DNA of 64,000 nucleotides from Cupidesulfovibrio sp000226255 (GCF_003402415.2 NZ_AP036014.1:1240001-1304000), one strand, 5' to 3'. Counted from the first letter of the stretch, positions 27,246-35,248 are shown. Notes: a model not told the origin generated them from the letters alone. Numbers and translations: made by a program.

Positions 27246-27677
27246 ATGCGAGACACCACATCGAAACCATTGGCCATGCCCGTGGCCGAATTGACGGGCG
27301 AACTGCCGGGCGTGCTTCCGCGCGCGGCGCGGCGCGTGATATTGGCGGTGGCGCTTGCCGTGGCGCTGTGGGCAGCGTCGTCCGCAACCTTGGCGCTGGC
27401 CGAGGTGTCTGACCAGGATCTGGAGGTCTGCATGGCCTACGCCCAGATCGAGCTGGCCACCCAGTACGGCTCACCGTCCAGCCTGGTCTTCATCAACGAC
27501 GGGCGGGCCACCATGGAGCGGTACGACGGCATGGTGGACGGGCATTATGTGTCCACCATCCTGCGGCTGGACGGCGTGTTGACGCCCCCCGACGGGGTGC
27601 CCCGTCCGGTGCGCGTGACCTGTCTGTTGGCCAGCGTGGGAGAACCCGTGGGCTTGCGCCTGGAACCCCGGCGCTGA
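27246..27677 (+). CDS. Small exported hypothetical protein
   Basis: 143 residues. A ~25-residue cytoplasmic tail precedes a signal-type helix (ARRVILAVALAVALWAASSATLALAEV). The mature ~90 residues start SDQDLEVCMAYAQIELATQYG and continue with alternating strands including YVSTILRLDGVL and RVTCLLASVGEPVGLRLEPRR. Two cysteines may pair. No family recognised. The start at 27246 is chosen for the signal peptide; the ribosome binding site is poor. Confidence 0.55.
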   Translation: MRDTTSKPLAMPVAELTGELPGVLPRAARRVILAVALAVALWAASSATLALAEVSDQDLEVCMAYAQIELATQYGSPSSLVFINDGRATMERYDGMVDGHYVSTILRLDGVLTPPDGVPRPVRVTCLLASVGEPVGLRLEPRR

Positions 27678-27826
27678 CGCCGCGCCGGAGGGGCGTGCGC
27701 CCGGCACGGCAGGGGATGCGCGCCGCCGCGCTGCGGACGCACCGCCAGACCCCGCACCCGGCGCGCGCGGCTTGACGGTGTCGTCCGACAGGCGGGCGAC
27801 ACGCGGGCGGCAGGCGGGCGGGCCCG

Positions 27827-28030
27827 CTATCCGTACCAGTTTTCGATGATGTCCAGCAGGCGGTCTTCGCCGACCGCTGCCAGAATGGCGGGGTCGGCGT
27901 GGCAGGCGCAGTCGAGGCAGAAGTGGTCGTCGCAGAGGGTACGCAGTTCTCGTTCCTGTTGCTCGGGGGACGCGTCGAAACTGCGTCCGCAGAAGGTACA
28001 GGTCACCGGGTCGGGCATGGGTCCTTTCAT
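27827..28030 (-). CDS. Small zinc-binding protein
   Basis: 67 residues. Two Cys clusters, CTFCG near the start and LCDDHFCLDCAC in the middle, fit a zinc ribbon. The C-terminus is a short acidic helix ending DRLLDIIENWYG. CAAGGAGC lies before ATG 28030, so that start is used rather than an in-frame ATG 33 bases upstream. Function unknown; such proteins often act as adaptors. Confidence 0.65.
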   Translation of the reverse strand: MKGPMPDPVTCTFCGRSFDASPEQQERELRTLCDDHFCLDCACHADPAILAAVGEDRLLDIIENWYG

Positions 28031-28091
28031 GGATTGCTCCTTGCGGTTGCGCCCGGCATTCACCCATCGGAACGCCGGTGACGCATGACCG

Positions 28092-28122
28092 ACTATACCT
28101 TTGGTACGGCTGCCGCCGACAA
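28092..28122 (-). promoter_or_regulatory. Possible promoter of the small zinc protein
   Basis: Minus strand: TTGTCG (28122-28117), a 19-bp spacer and TATAGT (28097-28092). The elements are good but the spacer is long. The predicted leader is about 55 bases. Confidence 0.4.
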
Positions 28123-28219
28123 CCCTCCATTATTTTTCCGGGACCGGGACCGCGCGCGGATGGGGCGCGGGAAAAGGTGTTCGTGCTCACGCCGGGTTGG
28201 CGCATGCGGAAAAATTTCG

Positions 28220-28423
28220 TCAGGCCACGGGCGAGGGTGGGGTAAGGACGGAGAAGGGCTTTCGGTGCGTGCCGACGTGACGGGCCGCCCCTTGCAAGGG
28301 CGGCCCGGCGTGTTTCGAGAGGGGGCCTGGCGTCAGGAGGGCTCCCCAGTGGGGCCGATGGGGCCGATGGAGCCCGATGGCCTTGGCGAGCCTGGCAAGC
28401 GAGTCCGATGAGACCCCGCGCAT
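28220..28423 (-). pseudogene. Degenerate frame where a large terminase gene would start
   Basis: ATG 28423 has AGGAGG at ideal distance and lies 55 bp past the small-terminase stop. The frame starts plausibly (MRGVSSDSLARLAKAIGLH), then runs into a 9-bp repeat (HRPHRPHWG) and a palindrome and ends after 67 codons. Phages usually place the large terminase here. That this is its remnant is inference from position; the surviving residues are too few to prove homology. Confidence 0.25.
28282..28306. terminator. Strong GC palindrome
   Basis: GGGCCGCCC(C)TTG/CAAGGGCGGCCC forms a 12-bp stem with one bulged C. It lies inside the degenerate frame downstream of the small-terminase operon and would stop minus-strand transcription if it acts as a terminator; no T tract follows on that strand. 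Confidence 0.4.
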
Positions 28424-28477
28424 CCCGCACCTCCTGCACATCTGGGCAGGCGCGGCCGCGTGCGGCGGGTGGCCGGG

Positions 28478-29383
28478 CTACGGACAGCGGAAGTCGTCCG
28501 GATCGAAGTCGCCCCTGTCGCCCCTGTCGTCGCGGTCCCCGCTGTCCCTGATGTCGGGGTCGGCCTCGTCGTGGTCATCGTCTTCCGTGCAGTCTTCGCA
28601 GCAGTCCGTGCCGTCGTCATCCCCGTCGGCACCCAGGCGGCCGTTCCAGTCGTCGCACCCAAGGGCGGAGCGGCTGCGTGCGCGGGCGGGGTACAGTTCC
28701 TCGATGCGGGCGCGCAGTTCCGGCGGCAACTGGGGCGGAGCGTCGGCGTCGGGCAGGGCGTCACCGCCCGGACTGCGCCCGGTTCTGGATGTCCCGATGG
28801 CCCCGGCTGCCACCCCGAACATGCCGAGGTGCCGGGCCAGCATCTCCAGGGCCTTGAGCTTGGAGTGCAGCTTCACCTGCACGCCGCCGCGCACGGGGCC
28901 ATCGGGCTGCTCGCCGCGCGCCGGTCGTCCCCCCCTTGCCGTTGACGACTCGCGCACCTCGGCCACCGCGGCGGCCTGAACCCGCGTCAGATCCGTCGAA
29001 TCGCGCAGCCGCACGCCTTCGTCGGACCAGTGGCACAGGTCGGTCATCACCGAAAAGCCCACGGCGGCCAGTTCGCGCACCACGAGATCCTGGGTGACCT
29101 CGATGCGTGCGGCGCGGCGGCGCATGGCCTGCTCCACCGCCTCCAGCACGGCCGGGCTGCGCAGCAGGCGGGAGGCGGTGCGGGCTGCCCGGTCCGGCGC
29201 GTAGCCCGCCCGCTCGGCCGCCCGCACGGGCGACATGTCCACCAGGTATTCCTCGACGAAGCGGCGCTGGCGCACTCCCAAACGGGGGACCGCCGTTTTC
29301 CGCCCCGGTGGGGCGGCGGCGGGCCCTTTGGCGTGCCCGATGGGCGCGGGGTGGTCCGGCGTCCGCGTGTCCTCTCCGGTCAT
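28478..29383 (-). CDS. Phage small terminase subunit with acidic Cys-containing tail
   Basis: 301 residues. Terminase_2-type features: PRLGVRQRRFVEEYLVDMSP, then AAERAGYAPDRAARTASRLL (HTH), VEQAMRRRAARIEVTQDLVV and KLKALEMLARHLGMFG near residue 170-185. This subunit recognises DNA and feeds it to the motor subunit. The last ~60 residues are unusual: very acidic, with CCEDC and a repeat-derived GDRDDRGDRGD. AAGGAGG precedes ATG 29383, which overlaps the previous stop (ATGA). No large subunit follows. Confidence 0.82.
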   Translation of the reverse strand: MTGEDTRTPDHPAPIGHAKGPAAAPPGRKTAVPRLGVRQRRFVEEYLVDMSPVRAAERAGYAPDRAARTASRLLRSPAVLEAVEQAMRRRAARIEVTQDLVVRELAAVGFSVMTDLCHWSDEGVRLRDSTDLTRVQAAAVAEVRESSTARGGRPARGEQPDGPVRGGVQVKLHSKLKALEMLARHLGMFGVAAGAIGTSRTGRSPGGDALPDADAPPQLPPELRARIEELYPARARSRSALGCDDWNGRLGADGDDDGTDCCEDCTEDDDHDEADPDIRDSGDRDDRGDRGDFDPDDFRCP

Positions 29384-29724
29384 CGGGCCTCCTTCGCCGT
29401 GGCGGTGGCGCGCGCGTCGTCGCGCAGGCGGCGCAGATCGGCGCGCATGTCCTCCAGCGCGCGCTGCACGGCTGCCAGCCGTTCGTCCATGCGGGCCACG
29501 CACACGGCGGTCTCGCGCGCGGCGCGCACGTCGCCGTCCAGCGAGGCGGCGCGCGCCTCCATGGCATCCAGCCGGGCCTGCACGGTGGCGGCCAACATCA
29601 CCGCACCGGCAAAGGCCGTGGCCGCCGCTGCCAGCGCCTGCACCCCCACCCGGCGGTCCAGCCGCCACCCCTCGCCGCCGGTTGCGGCGTCGTCCTGACC
29701 TCTTGGGCCGTTGGGGCCGTTCAT
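29380..29724 (-). CDS. Membrane-anchored coiled-coil protein, Rz/i-spanin-like
   Basis: 114 residues: a ~28-residue head, one membrane helix (ALAAAATAFAGAVMLAATV), then an Ala/Arg/Asp-rich coiled coil (ARLDAMEARAASLDGDVRAA to the end). This N-in/C-out layout is that of Rz-type spanins, and T7 places its Rz gene beside holin and small terminase. The call rests on topology and position only. It overlaps both neighbours by 4 bp. Confidence 0.55.
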   Translation of the reverse strand: MNGPNGPRGQDDAATGGEGWRLDRRVGVQALAAAATAFAGAVMLAATVQARLDAMEARAASLDGDVRAARETAVCVARMDERLAAVQRALEDMRADLRRLRDDARATATAKEAR

Positions 29725-30257
29725 CGCCCGCCGCCCCCTTCGGCGCGCGAGCGCAGCTCGTCCTTGCGGAACGAACCCAGCGACGACCCGAGGTAATAGT
29801 TGACCACCGCGCCGAAGGCCGTGCCCAGCGAGCCAAGCAGCAGCAGGGCCGGTTCGCTGACCGAGGGCTGTTCCAGCACCACGCGCAGCATGCCGAAGAA
29901 CCCCGCCACCACCACCAGCGCCACCAGCCCGGTCACCCAGGCTCCGCCGTGCCCGGCGCGGGCCAGGGCCACCTCTCTCGCGCGGGCGTTGCGGGTGTTG
30001 TCCAGTTCGGCCCGCAATTGCTCGGCCTGCCAGTCGAGCAGGCGTTGCCGTTCACGCACTTCCAGTTCGCGCAGGGCGGTCAGGGTTTGCGGGTCGCCCA
30101 GGGCCGCCGCCACCGCTTTCGGCTCGGGCGCGACGCCCAGGGCGGACCCCAAGAGCGCCCCGGCCGCACCGGCCACCGCGCCCACGGGGCCGCCCAGCGC
30201 CGCGCCCAGCAAGGGGGCCACGCGGGCCACCGTGACGCCGATGCCTTTCCAGTCCAT
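29721..30257 (-). CDS. 3-TM holin (GTA_holin_3TM-like)
   Basis: 178 residues. A Gly/Ala-rich N-terminal hydrophobic stretch (about 10-45) is followed by an amphipathic region (LRELEVRERQRLLDWQAEQL), then two membrane helices (WVTGLVALVVVAGFFGML, PALLLLGSLGTAFGAVVNYYLG) and the typical end GSSLGSFRKDEL. This matches the three-helix holin family also found in gene transfer agents. Holins permeabilise the membrane for lysis. GGAAGGAG precedes ATG 30257. First gene of the minus-strand holin-coil-terminase unit. Confidence 0.75.
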   Translation of the reverse strand: MDWKGIGVTVARVAPLLGAALGGPVGAVAGAAGALLGSALGVAPEPKAVAAALGDPQTLTALRELEVRERQRLLDWQAEQLRAELDNTRNARAREVALARAGHGGAWVTGLVALVVVAGFFGMLRVVLEQPSVSEPALLLLGSLGTAFGAVVNYYLGSSLGSFRKDELRSRAEGGGGR

Positions 30258-30454
30258 GCCGTGCTCCTTCCGCGCCGGTTGCCGCCGGGCGGCATGCCCG
30301 GCGTGCGTGGTGCGAGAGGACGTGCATACACCGGCCTCGCGCCCCTGGATGCGCCGCCGTGGGGTGGAGGAGGGGGAGCGCGGCCGTCCGAAGGGGGCGC
30401 GGCCATGCTCCCGGAGCCGCGAGGATGAATGGGGGCGCGTGTCGCGTAAACAAA

Positions 30455-30479
30455 GACGCCCCCGCTGGGCGGGGGCGTC
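30455..30479 (-). terminator. Rho-independent terminator of the gene at 30568
   Basis: Read on the minus strand: an 11-bp perfect stem GACGCCCCCGC/GCGGGGGCGTC with a three-base loop, followed by TTTGTTT. The stretch 30258-30567 otherwise holds only the decamer array. Confidence 0.75.
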
Positions 30480-30500
30480 GGAGGTTCGGGGGAGAACTGG

Positions 30501-30560
30501 GCGGAACCGGGCGGAACCGGACGGAACAGGGCGGAAACGGACGGAACAGGGCGGAACCGG
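30501..30560. repeat. Decamer minisatellite, six copies
   Basis: Six 10-bp units: GCGGAACCGG, GCGGAACCGG, ACGGAACAGG, GCGGAAACGG, ACGGAACAGG, GCGGAACCGG. It lies between a stop codon and its terminator. Related in sequence and period to the array at 131-190. Confidence 0.9.
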
Positions 30561-30567
30561 GTTGGAA

Positions 30568-31509
30568 TCAGGCGGCCAGCATGCCGCCCGAGGCGTCCTG
30601 AATGCTCACGGGGCCCTTTTCATTGCGGGGCAGGCGCGGGGCCTTGTCGGCCTTGCCCGTTTCGGTCCGGGGCTTGCCGTTGCGGGCGGCCTTTGCCGCC
30701 TTGTCCGCCGGGTCGGCCTGGCCGGGCTTGGTGGACCGGGCCACCTGCTTGGCCTTCTTGGCGTTTTTCTTGTTCGCCACGATCTTGCCCTTGCCGTCGG
30801 TGACCACGTGGTCTTCGGTGAGCCCGAAGGGGGTCCAGTCCGCCAGGGCGATGTCCAGCGACTCGAAAGAGCGGCCGGATGTGTAGATGACCGGCACGCT
30901 GCCTTCAGGGGTGGAGGCGAACAGCACGGTGCCGTTGGCCCCGGCTTCCGGCATGGCGGCTGTGGCCGCGCCGGGAGCCTGCGGCTGGCGCGTGGCGGCC
31001 AGGGCTTCGGTGGTCGCGGTGCGGCCGCTTTCGGAGATTCTCGCCGCAGCCAGCAGTTCCGAGGCGGCCTCGGCCTGGTCGCTGCCGTTGGCGGCGGACG
31101 GGGTACGTCCACCGCGCAGCAGGTACAGGAAGTCGCTGCCGGTTTCACCCACCATGGCCACCATGGTGTTGCCGCCGCGCGTGGCCAGCAGGCTGACCGG
31201 CACGGTGCCGCCGTGGATGCCGATGTAGGTCGGGCGCGAGCCGCCGGGCATGTCTATCCAGCCGTCGTCGCTGGCCTGGGCCTGCGGGCCGGAGCCGTGC
31301 AGGGCCACGCGGCGTGCGTCGCCAGCGCCGTCAACGGCCGCCCGGCCATGGCCGGACAGCGTGTCGGGCAGTTCGCCGCGCTCCGCCTCGGTGACGGTGG
31401 GAACGGCAAGCAAAGCCAGCGCCAGCAGCGAAGCCAGCAGCCGGAATGTGGTTACAGTGCGGAAAGATATGGAGAGGCAGGGTACACGCCGAACGTTGTC
31501 GCCGCGCAT
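30568..31509 (-). CDS. Exported hypothetical protein
   Basis: 313 residues. A signal peptide (FRLLASLLALALLAVPTVTEA) precedes a mature domain with RPTYIGIHGGTVPVSLLA, GETGSDFLYLLRGG and, after an Ala-rich linker, NGTVLFASTPEGSVPVIYTS and SFESLDIALADW. The C-terminal ~70 residues are Lys/Ala-rich (KNAKKAKQVARSTKPG). No family recognised. A good promoter lies upstream (31569-31597), which excludes an in-frame ATG at 31584; ATG 31509 is used though GAAGGA is 18 bases away. Not phage-like, yet it sits between phage blocks, so it is cargo or host. Confidence 0.65.
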   Translation of the reverse strand: MRGDNVRRVPCLSISFRTVTTFRLLASLLALALLAVPTVTEAERGELPDTLSGHGRAAVDGAGDARRVALHGSGPQAQASDDGWIDMPGGSRPTYIGIHGGTVPVSLLATRGGNTMVAMVGETGSDFLYLLRGGRTPSAANGSDQAEAASELLAAARISESGRTATTEALAATRQPQAPGAATAAMPEAGANGTVLFASTPEGSVPVIYTSGRSFESLDIALADWTPFGLTEDHVVTDGKGKIVANKKNAKKAKQVARSTKPGQADPADKAAKAARNGKPRTETGKADKAPRLPRNEKGPVSIQDASGGMLAA

Positions 31510-31568
31510 GGTGGTGTTTACCGTGAATCCTTCGGATGGTGTTGCATGGCGTATCGCCACGTGTGCAG

Positions 31569-31597
31569 GCTTTATTGATTCCAAAGGCCCCTGTCAA
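31569..31597 (-). promoter_or_regulatory. Sigma-70-type promoter of the exported protein gene
   Basis: Minus strand: perfect -35 TTGACA (31597-31592), a 17-bp spacer and TAAAGC (31574-31569) as -10. The predicted start is near 31562. Confidence 0.6.
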
Positions 31598-32119
31598 GGG
31601 CGCGGAATGGCAGACATAAATATTTTTTTAAGCGTGACATTTCAATGTGTTGCAAAGTGTGCCAAGGGGGCGTTTGCCGTGGGACGGAATCCCCCGCCAC
31701 GCCATGGCGCGACGGCTTGCGCGATTTGCATAAAAAATTAGTAGTTTTAGGTGGTTAATTGTGTGTCGAAACTCTAGAGAAACGGTGCCCAAAAAGCGCC
31801 GGGCGGGCGCTTTTTGGCGATGACGCAGGAAATTTCACGATGTGGGCAGGCGGGCGGGGGAGGAAGGACGCACGCACGGGGCGGTGCGGGCAAACAGGCG
31901 CAGCAGGCGGCAGGCATGGCGGCTTGCGGGGACAAACGAGACTGGCGTGGCCGAAGCCCCCGGCCACTGGTCAGCCGGTGTTGCCCGCCGACGTCCCCAT
32001 GCGCCCGGTGCGCGGCCAGATGCGGCCGGATGAGGGCTGTCGCGCCCCGGTGCGGTCGGTCGCGGCCTGATGCGGACATGCGGTGGCGCGGACGGAAACG
32101 CCGAGGCAGCCCCCCCTGC
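31598..32119. other. AT-rich island without a clear gene
   Basis: About 31610-31790 is markedly AT-rich for this genome, with runs of T and A (TATTTTTTTAAG; CATAAAAAATTAG). A 44-codon frame (31607-31741, plus) with four Cys is possible but overlaps the promoter of the opposite gene. The composition suggests acquired DNA or a junction. The rest, to 32119, is ordinary high-G+C sequence without a gene. Confidence 0.5.
31789..31817. terminator. Bidirectional terminator
   Basis: CCAAAAAGCGCC-loop-GGCGCTTTTTGG: a perfect 12-bp stem with A and T tracts at its base, the classic two-way terminator form. The nearest gene ending towards it is the minus-strand gene at 32120. Confidence 0.7.
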
Positions 32120-33532
32120 CTACTGCGTTCCGCCGCGCGCGGGGGGAGCATCCGGCTTGCGAGGCTTGGCGTCCTTTTTCCGTTTGTCGTCCTTCTTGGC
32201 CTTGGGCGCGGTGGCGTTGGCGTTGGCGGCGGGCACGTCCGGGGGCGGGGCCTGCTGCACCACGGACTCGGGCACGGGTGCAGGGGCGGGCAGGGGCGGA
32301 CCGGCCTCGCCCAGGGTGGACAGGAAAAAGCGCACCAGCCGGGTGTTCAGGGCCTGGTGGATGGTCTGCCGGGCGTCGTCGTCCACGCCGCCGCACAGTT
32401 CGGGCAGGTCGCGCCGCAGCCCCGGCGGGCAGGACGCCATGAGCGCGTAGTGGTCGGCCCCGGCCAGCACGGCGAATTCCGGCGGGCGGGGCAGGGCGGC
32501 GCGCAGGGCGTCGGCGTGCAGCGGGGCGCGGTTCACCTCGTCGTCGTCGGCCTTCACGATGGCCACGGGAATGGTCACCCGGCTCAGGGCCGCGCGGGGA
32601 AAGAGCATGCCGTAGCCCGGGGCCACCAGCGCCACGGCGCGCACGCGGCTGTCCTCCGTGCCGGTGGGGGGTGGGGAGGCGTTGGCGGCATCCGCCGTGG
32701 CGGCGGCCCCGGCGGTTCCCGGCGCGCCCGCAGGGGGCTTCGGCGGGCGCAGGGCTTCCGGCAGCCGGGCCAGCCGTTCGGCCGCCCACTTGGTGCAGTA
32801 TGGGTCGCCGGGGGTGGTGCGTTCGCAGTAGCCCGCGTAGCGGCTGCCGTCGGGGCGCGCCCCCGCCAGCATGAGGGCGGTGGCCCCGCCGGTGCCGAAC
32901 CCGATGACCCCGATGCGGGCAGGGTCGATCATGGGCGCGGTTTCCGGGGTGCGCAGCAGCTTGCTGATGGTGGTGCTGATGTGCCGAGGCCTGGCCGTGA
33001 TCTGCTCGGGCAGGAACAGCAGAGAGGTGTCGTTGCCGTTGTCGCCGGGGTGGGTGGGCGCGGCTACCACGAAGCCCGCGCGGGCCAGGGCCTCTGCCGT
33101 GTCGTGGTGGGCCAGGCGCGAACCGGCCGTGCAGTGCGAGATGAGCACCAGCGGGAAGCGGCCGGGCACTTCCTTGCCGCCGCGCGCCACGTCCAGCGTC
33201 CAGTCTCCGAGGTGGATTTCGGAGGGCGCCCGCGACGAGGGGTACCACACGGCCACGTCCAGCCGTTCGCCGGTTTCGGGAATCCAGATGCCCATGGTGC
33301 GGAAGCCGGCGTTGTAGGCGGCCGGTTCTTCGGCGTGGGCCTCGCGCGGCAGGGACGGGAAAAGGGCAGCGACCACGGGCGTCGGGGCGTGAGCCGGGCC
33401 GGGGGCCGGGGCGGAGGGCACGCCCACGGGCAGCAGCAGGGCAGCGGCCAGCACGGCGGCCAGCAGGGGGCGCGGCATGCGCCTGGCGGGCCGGGCGTGG
33501 GGATGGGTACGGGGCGCGTGGCCGCGCGGCAT
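32120..33532 (-). CDS. Exported dienelactone-hydrolase-like alpha/beta protein lacking the nucleophile
   Basis: 470 residues. A signal peptide (MPRPLLAAVLAAALLLPVG) is followed by the pattern of predicted dienelactone hydrolases (COG4188-like): VAVWYPSSRAPSEIHLG, FPLVLISHCTAGSR, FVVAAPTHPGDNGNDTS. The nucleophile elbow, normally GxSxG, reads GVIGFGTGGAT, so Gly213 replaces Ser. Acid region KADDDEVN (about 327-331) and His361 in GADHYALM remain. An Ala-rich insert lies at about 255-290, and the Lys-rich tail (KAKKDDKRKKDAKPRK) is repeat-like. GGAGG precedes ATG 33532. Either an inactive binding protein or an enzyme with altered chemistry. Confidence 0.75.
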   Translation of the reverse strand: MPRGHAPRTHPHARPARRMPRPLLAAVLAAALLLPVGVPSAPAPGPAHAPTPVVAALFPSLPREAHAEEPAAYNAGFRTMGIWIPETGERLDVAVWYPSSRAPSEIHLGDWTLDVARGGKEVPGRFPLVLISHCTAGSRLAHHDTAEALARAGFVVAAPTHPGDNGNDTSLLFLPEQITARPRHISTTISKLLRTPETAPMIDPARIGVIGFGTGGATALMLAGARPDGSRYAGYCERTTPGDPYCTKWAAERLARLPEALRPPKPPAGAPGTAGAAATADAANASPPPTGTEDSRVRAVALVAPGYGMLFPRAALSRVTIPVAIVKADDDEVNRAPLHADALRAALPRPPEFAVLAGADHYALMASCPPGLRRDLPELCGGVDDDARQTIHQALNTRLVRFFLSTLGEAGPPLPAPAPVPESVVQQAPPPDVPAANANATAPKAKKDDKRKKDAKPRKPDAPPARGGTQ

Positions 33533-33662
33533 GGGAGACCTCCGGTATGTCCACGTGCCAGATACAGCATGCGCACCCACCCCGCAAGGCCCGTGGCGCG
33601 GGCGCCCACGGCGGCCGGGGTTATCAGGCGGGGAGATCGGGCGGGGCGGGGCTCGCGCCGCG

Positions 33663-34691
33663 TCAGCGGCTTCTGCCCCAGTAGGAAAGGTGCGGCGCGC
33701 AGCGCAGCAGCGGTTCGATGGGCACTTCCGTTGGAAGGGGCGCATCCGCCTCGGCACGGCGCTCATTGGCCGGGAAGCTGCCCGGCACGCTGGACGCGCC
33801 GCCCGTGGCGGCGTTTTGCCAGCAGCAGACGCCAGGCAGCAGCATGAGTCCCCGTGGAGTGAGCCAGAAGGTGACCGGCGTTTTCTGGCCGCCGGGCCGC
33901 GCGGACGGGGGAAACGCCGGGGTCTGCGCGCCCTGACCGCCCTGCGTGGCCGCGCGCGCCACGCCACCGGCCCTGGCCGGGGAGGCGTTCCGCGCGGGGT
34001 CGCCGTCCTGTCCGTTCAGTTGGCGCAGGTGGGCGGCCAGCACGGCACCGGCGCAGTCGTCGTCGCCGAACAGGTCGTCGAGTTCGATGCGTCGGCCCGC
34101 CGCGAGATCGTAGCTTACGGCCAGCAGTTCGCGCCCCACCACGGGGCCGTCCGCCGACCATGGCGACCATGGCGACCATGGAGACCACAGGCCGGTCTGC
34201 ACCTCGAAGACCACGGACAGGGCGGTGTCGGACGGCCGCGTGACGGCGTGGGTCACGGTCATCCAGTCGCGTCGGGCCGGGGCGTAGATGTCGCCCCCCA
34301 AGGGGCCGGGCGTCTGGCGGGCGCTGCTTCGCGCCCCTTTCGCCTGTACGGGCGGGGGTGCGCCGGGGTGTGCGCCTGGGGATGGAGTTGGGGGCGCATC
34401 CTGGATCGCACTAGGGATATCATTCGGGGGCACGCCGGGGGGGCCTGCGGTGGGCTGCGGCGGCAGGCCGCGACCAGCCACGCGGCGGAAGGCGTCGGTC
34501 AGCTTCCAGACCACGCGCCCGATGTCCGCGTCGACGGCCGCGTGGCGCAGCACCGGGTAACTGATGGAAACGTCGTAGCGTTCTCCCGCCTGTTCGTACC
34601 GGGTCTCTCCGACGCCAGCGGCGCGCGCGGGAGGCGGAAACAGCGCGGAAACGACGAAAAGCGCGGCCAGGGCCACATGGCGGATGGGCAT
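33663..34691 (-). CDS. Exported DUF3298/RsiV-like protein
   Basis: 342 residues. A signal peptide (VALAALFVVSALFPPPARA) precedes the first domain half (GERYDVSISYPVL, VVWKLTDAFRRV). A long Pro/Gly/Ala linker (about 75-125) is followed by a half with VFEVQTGLWSPW, VGRELLAVSYDLAAGRRIELDDLFGDDD and PVTFWLTPRGLMLLPG. The order and the phrase 'I-LDDLF' fit DUF3298. WSPWSPWSPW at about 170 is encoded by three copies of a 9-bp repeat. GAGG precedes ATG 34691. It may bind cell-wall material, as RsiV binds lysozyme; that is family knowledge only. Confidence 0.65.
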   Translation of the reverse strand: MPIRHVALAALFVVSALFPPPARAAGVGETRYEQAGERYDVSISYPVLRHAAVDADIGRVVWKLTDAFRRVAGRGLPPQPTAGPPGVPPNDIPSAIQDAPPTPSPGAHPGAPPPVQAKGARSSARQTPGPLGGDIYAPARRDWMTVTHAVTRPSDTALSVVFEVQTGLWSPWSPWSPWSADGPVVGRELLAVSYDLAAGRRIELDDLFGDDDCAGAVLAAHLRQLNGQDGDPARNASPARAGGVARAATQGGQGAQTPAFPPSARPGGQKTPVTFWLTPRGLMLLPGVCCWQNAATGGASSVPGSFPANERRAEADAPLPTEVPIEPLLRCAPHLSYWGRSR

Positions 34692-35248
34692 TCCAGCCTC
34701 GAAAGTTACGCGGATGTGTAGCAACGCCTGTTCTGCTAACCGGACTCGCGGGGTGCGGCCAAGGCAGGAAAGCTCCTGCTCGGGCGGGTCGGCAGGGGAA
34801 TGCGCCGCGCCCGGCCCGTTTCGTGCGCGCCGCACCATGCCGGGCCATGCCGACCATGTCGGCCATTTTGGCCATGTCGGCCATGTCGGCCATGCCGGCC
34901 ATGCCGGGTGGACGCCGCCAACGGCGGGAACCGCTCCGGCATGACCCTGTATCGGTTCCCTTGCGGTTCTTCTTAACCCGCTGGAAGCATTCTCCGCCCA
35001 TTGCCCCTTCCCCTCGCCCGTCCCGCCAGCTTTCCGTCCACGTCCCCTTTCCGTCCAGAGCGGGCGGCGTGGGTTTTCCGCACCATGCCCGCGCATGGCC
35101 CGTACATCCTTCCGCCCCCCATGCAACCCCCTTGCGGCCGCATCCGCCCGAAAACCGGAGTGTACCACCTGCTCACGCGGCGCGGCCGTGGCGGCCGGAT
35201 GGTCCGGCCCCGCGCAACGCCCGCGCACCCCAGCAAGGAGGCATTCCC
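34692..35248. other. Intergenic region before the virion cassette, with a 9-bp repeat tract
   Basis: No gene is convincing. At 34834-34910 the 9-bp unit GGCCATGTC (variants GGCCATGCC, GGCCATTTT) repeats about eight times. The promoter of the virion operon should lie here, but no recognisable sigma-70 or T7-type promoter was found. Confidence 0.5.

Noticed and set aside
31607..31741. 44-codon plus-strand frame with four Cys in the AT-rich island
   Set aside because: Weak ribosome binding site and overlap with the good promoter of the opposite gene; no other evidence for translation.
34834..34910. Repeat tract considered as a CRISPR array
   Set aside because: Units are 9 bp, directly adjacent and without spacers.
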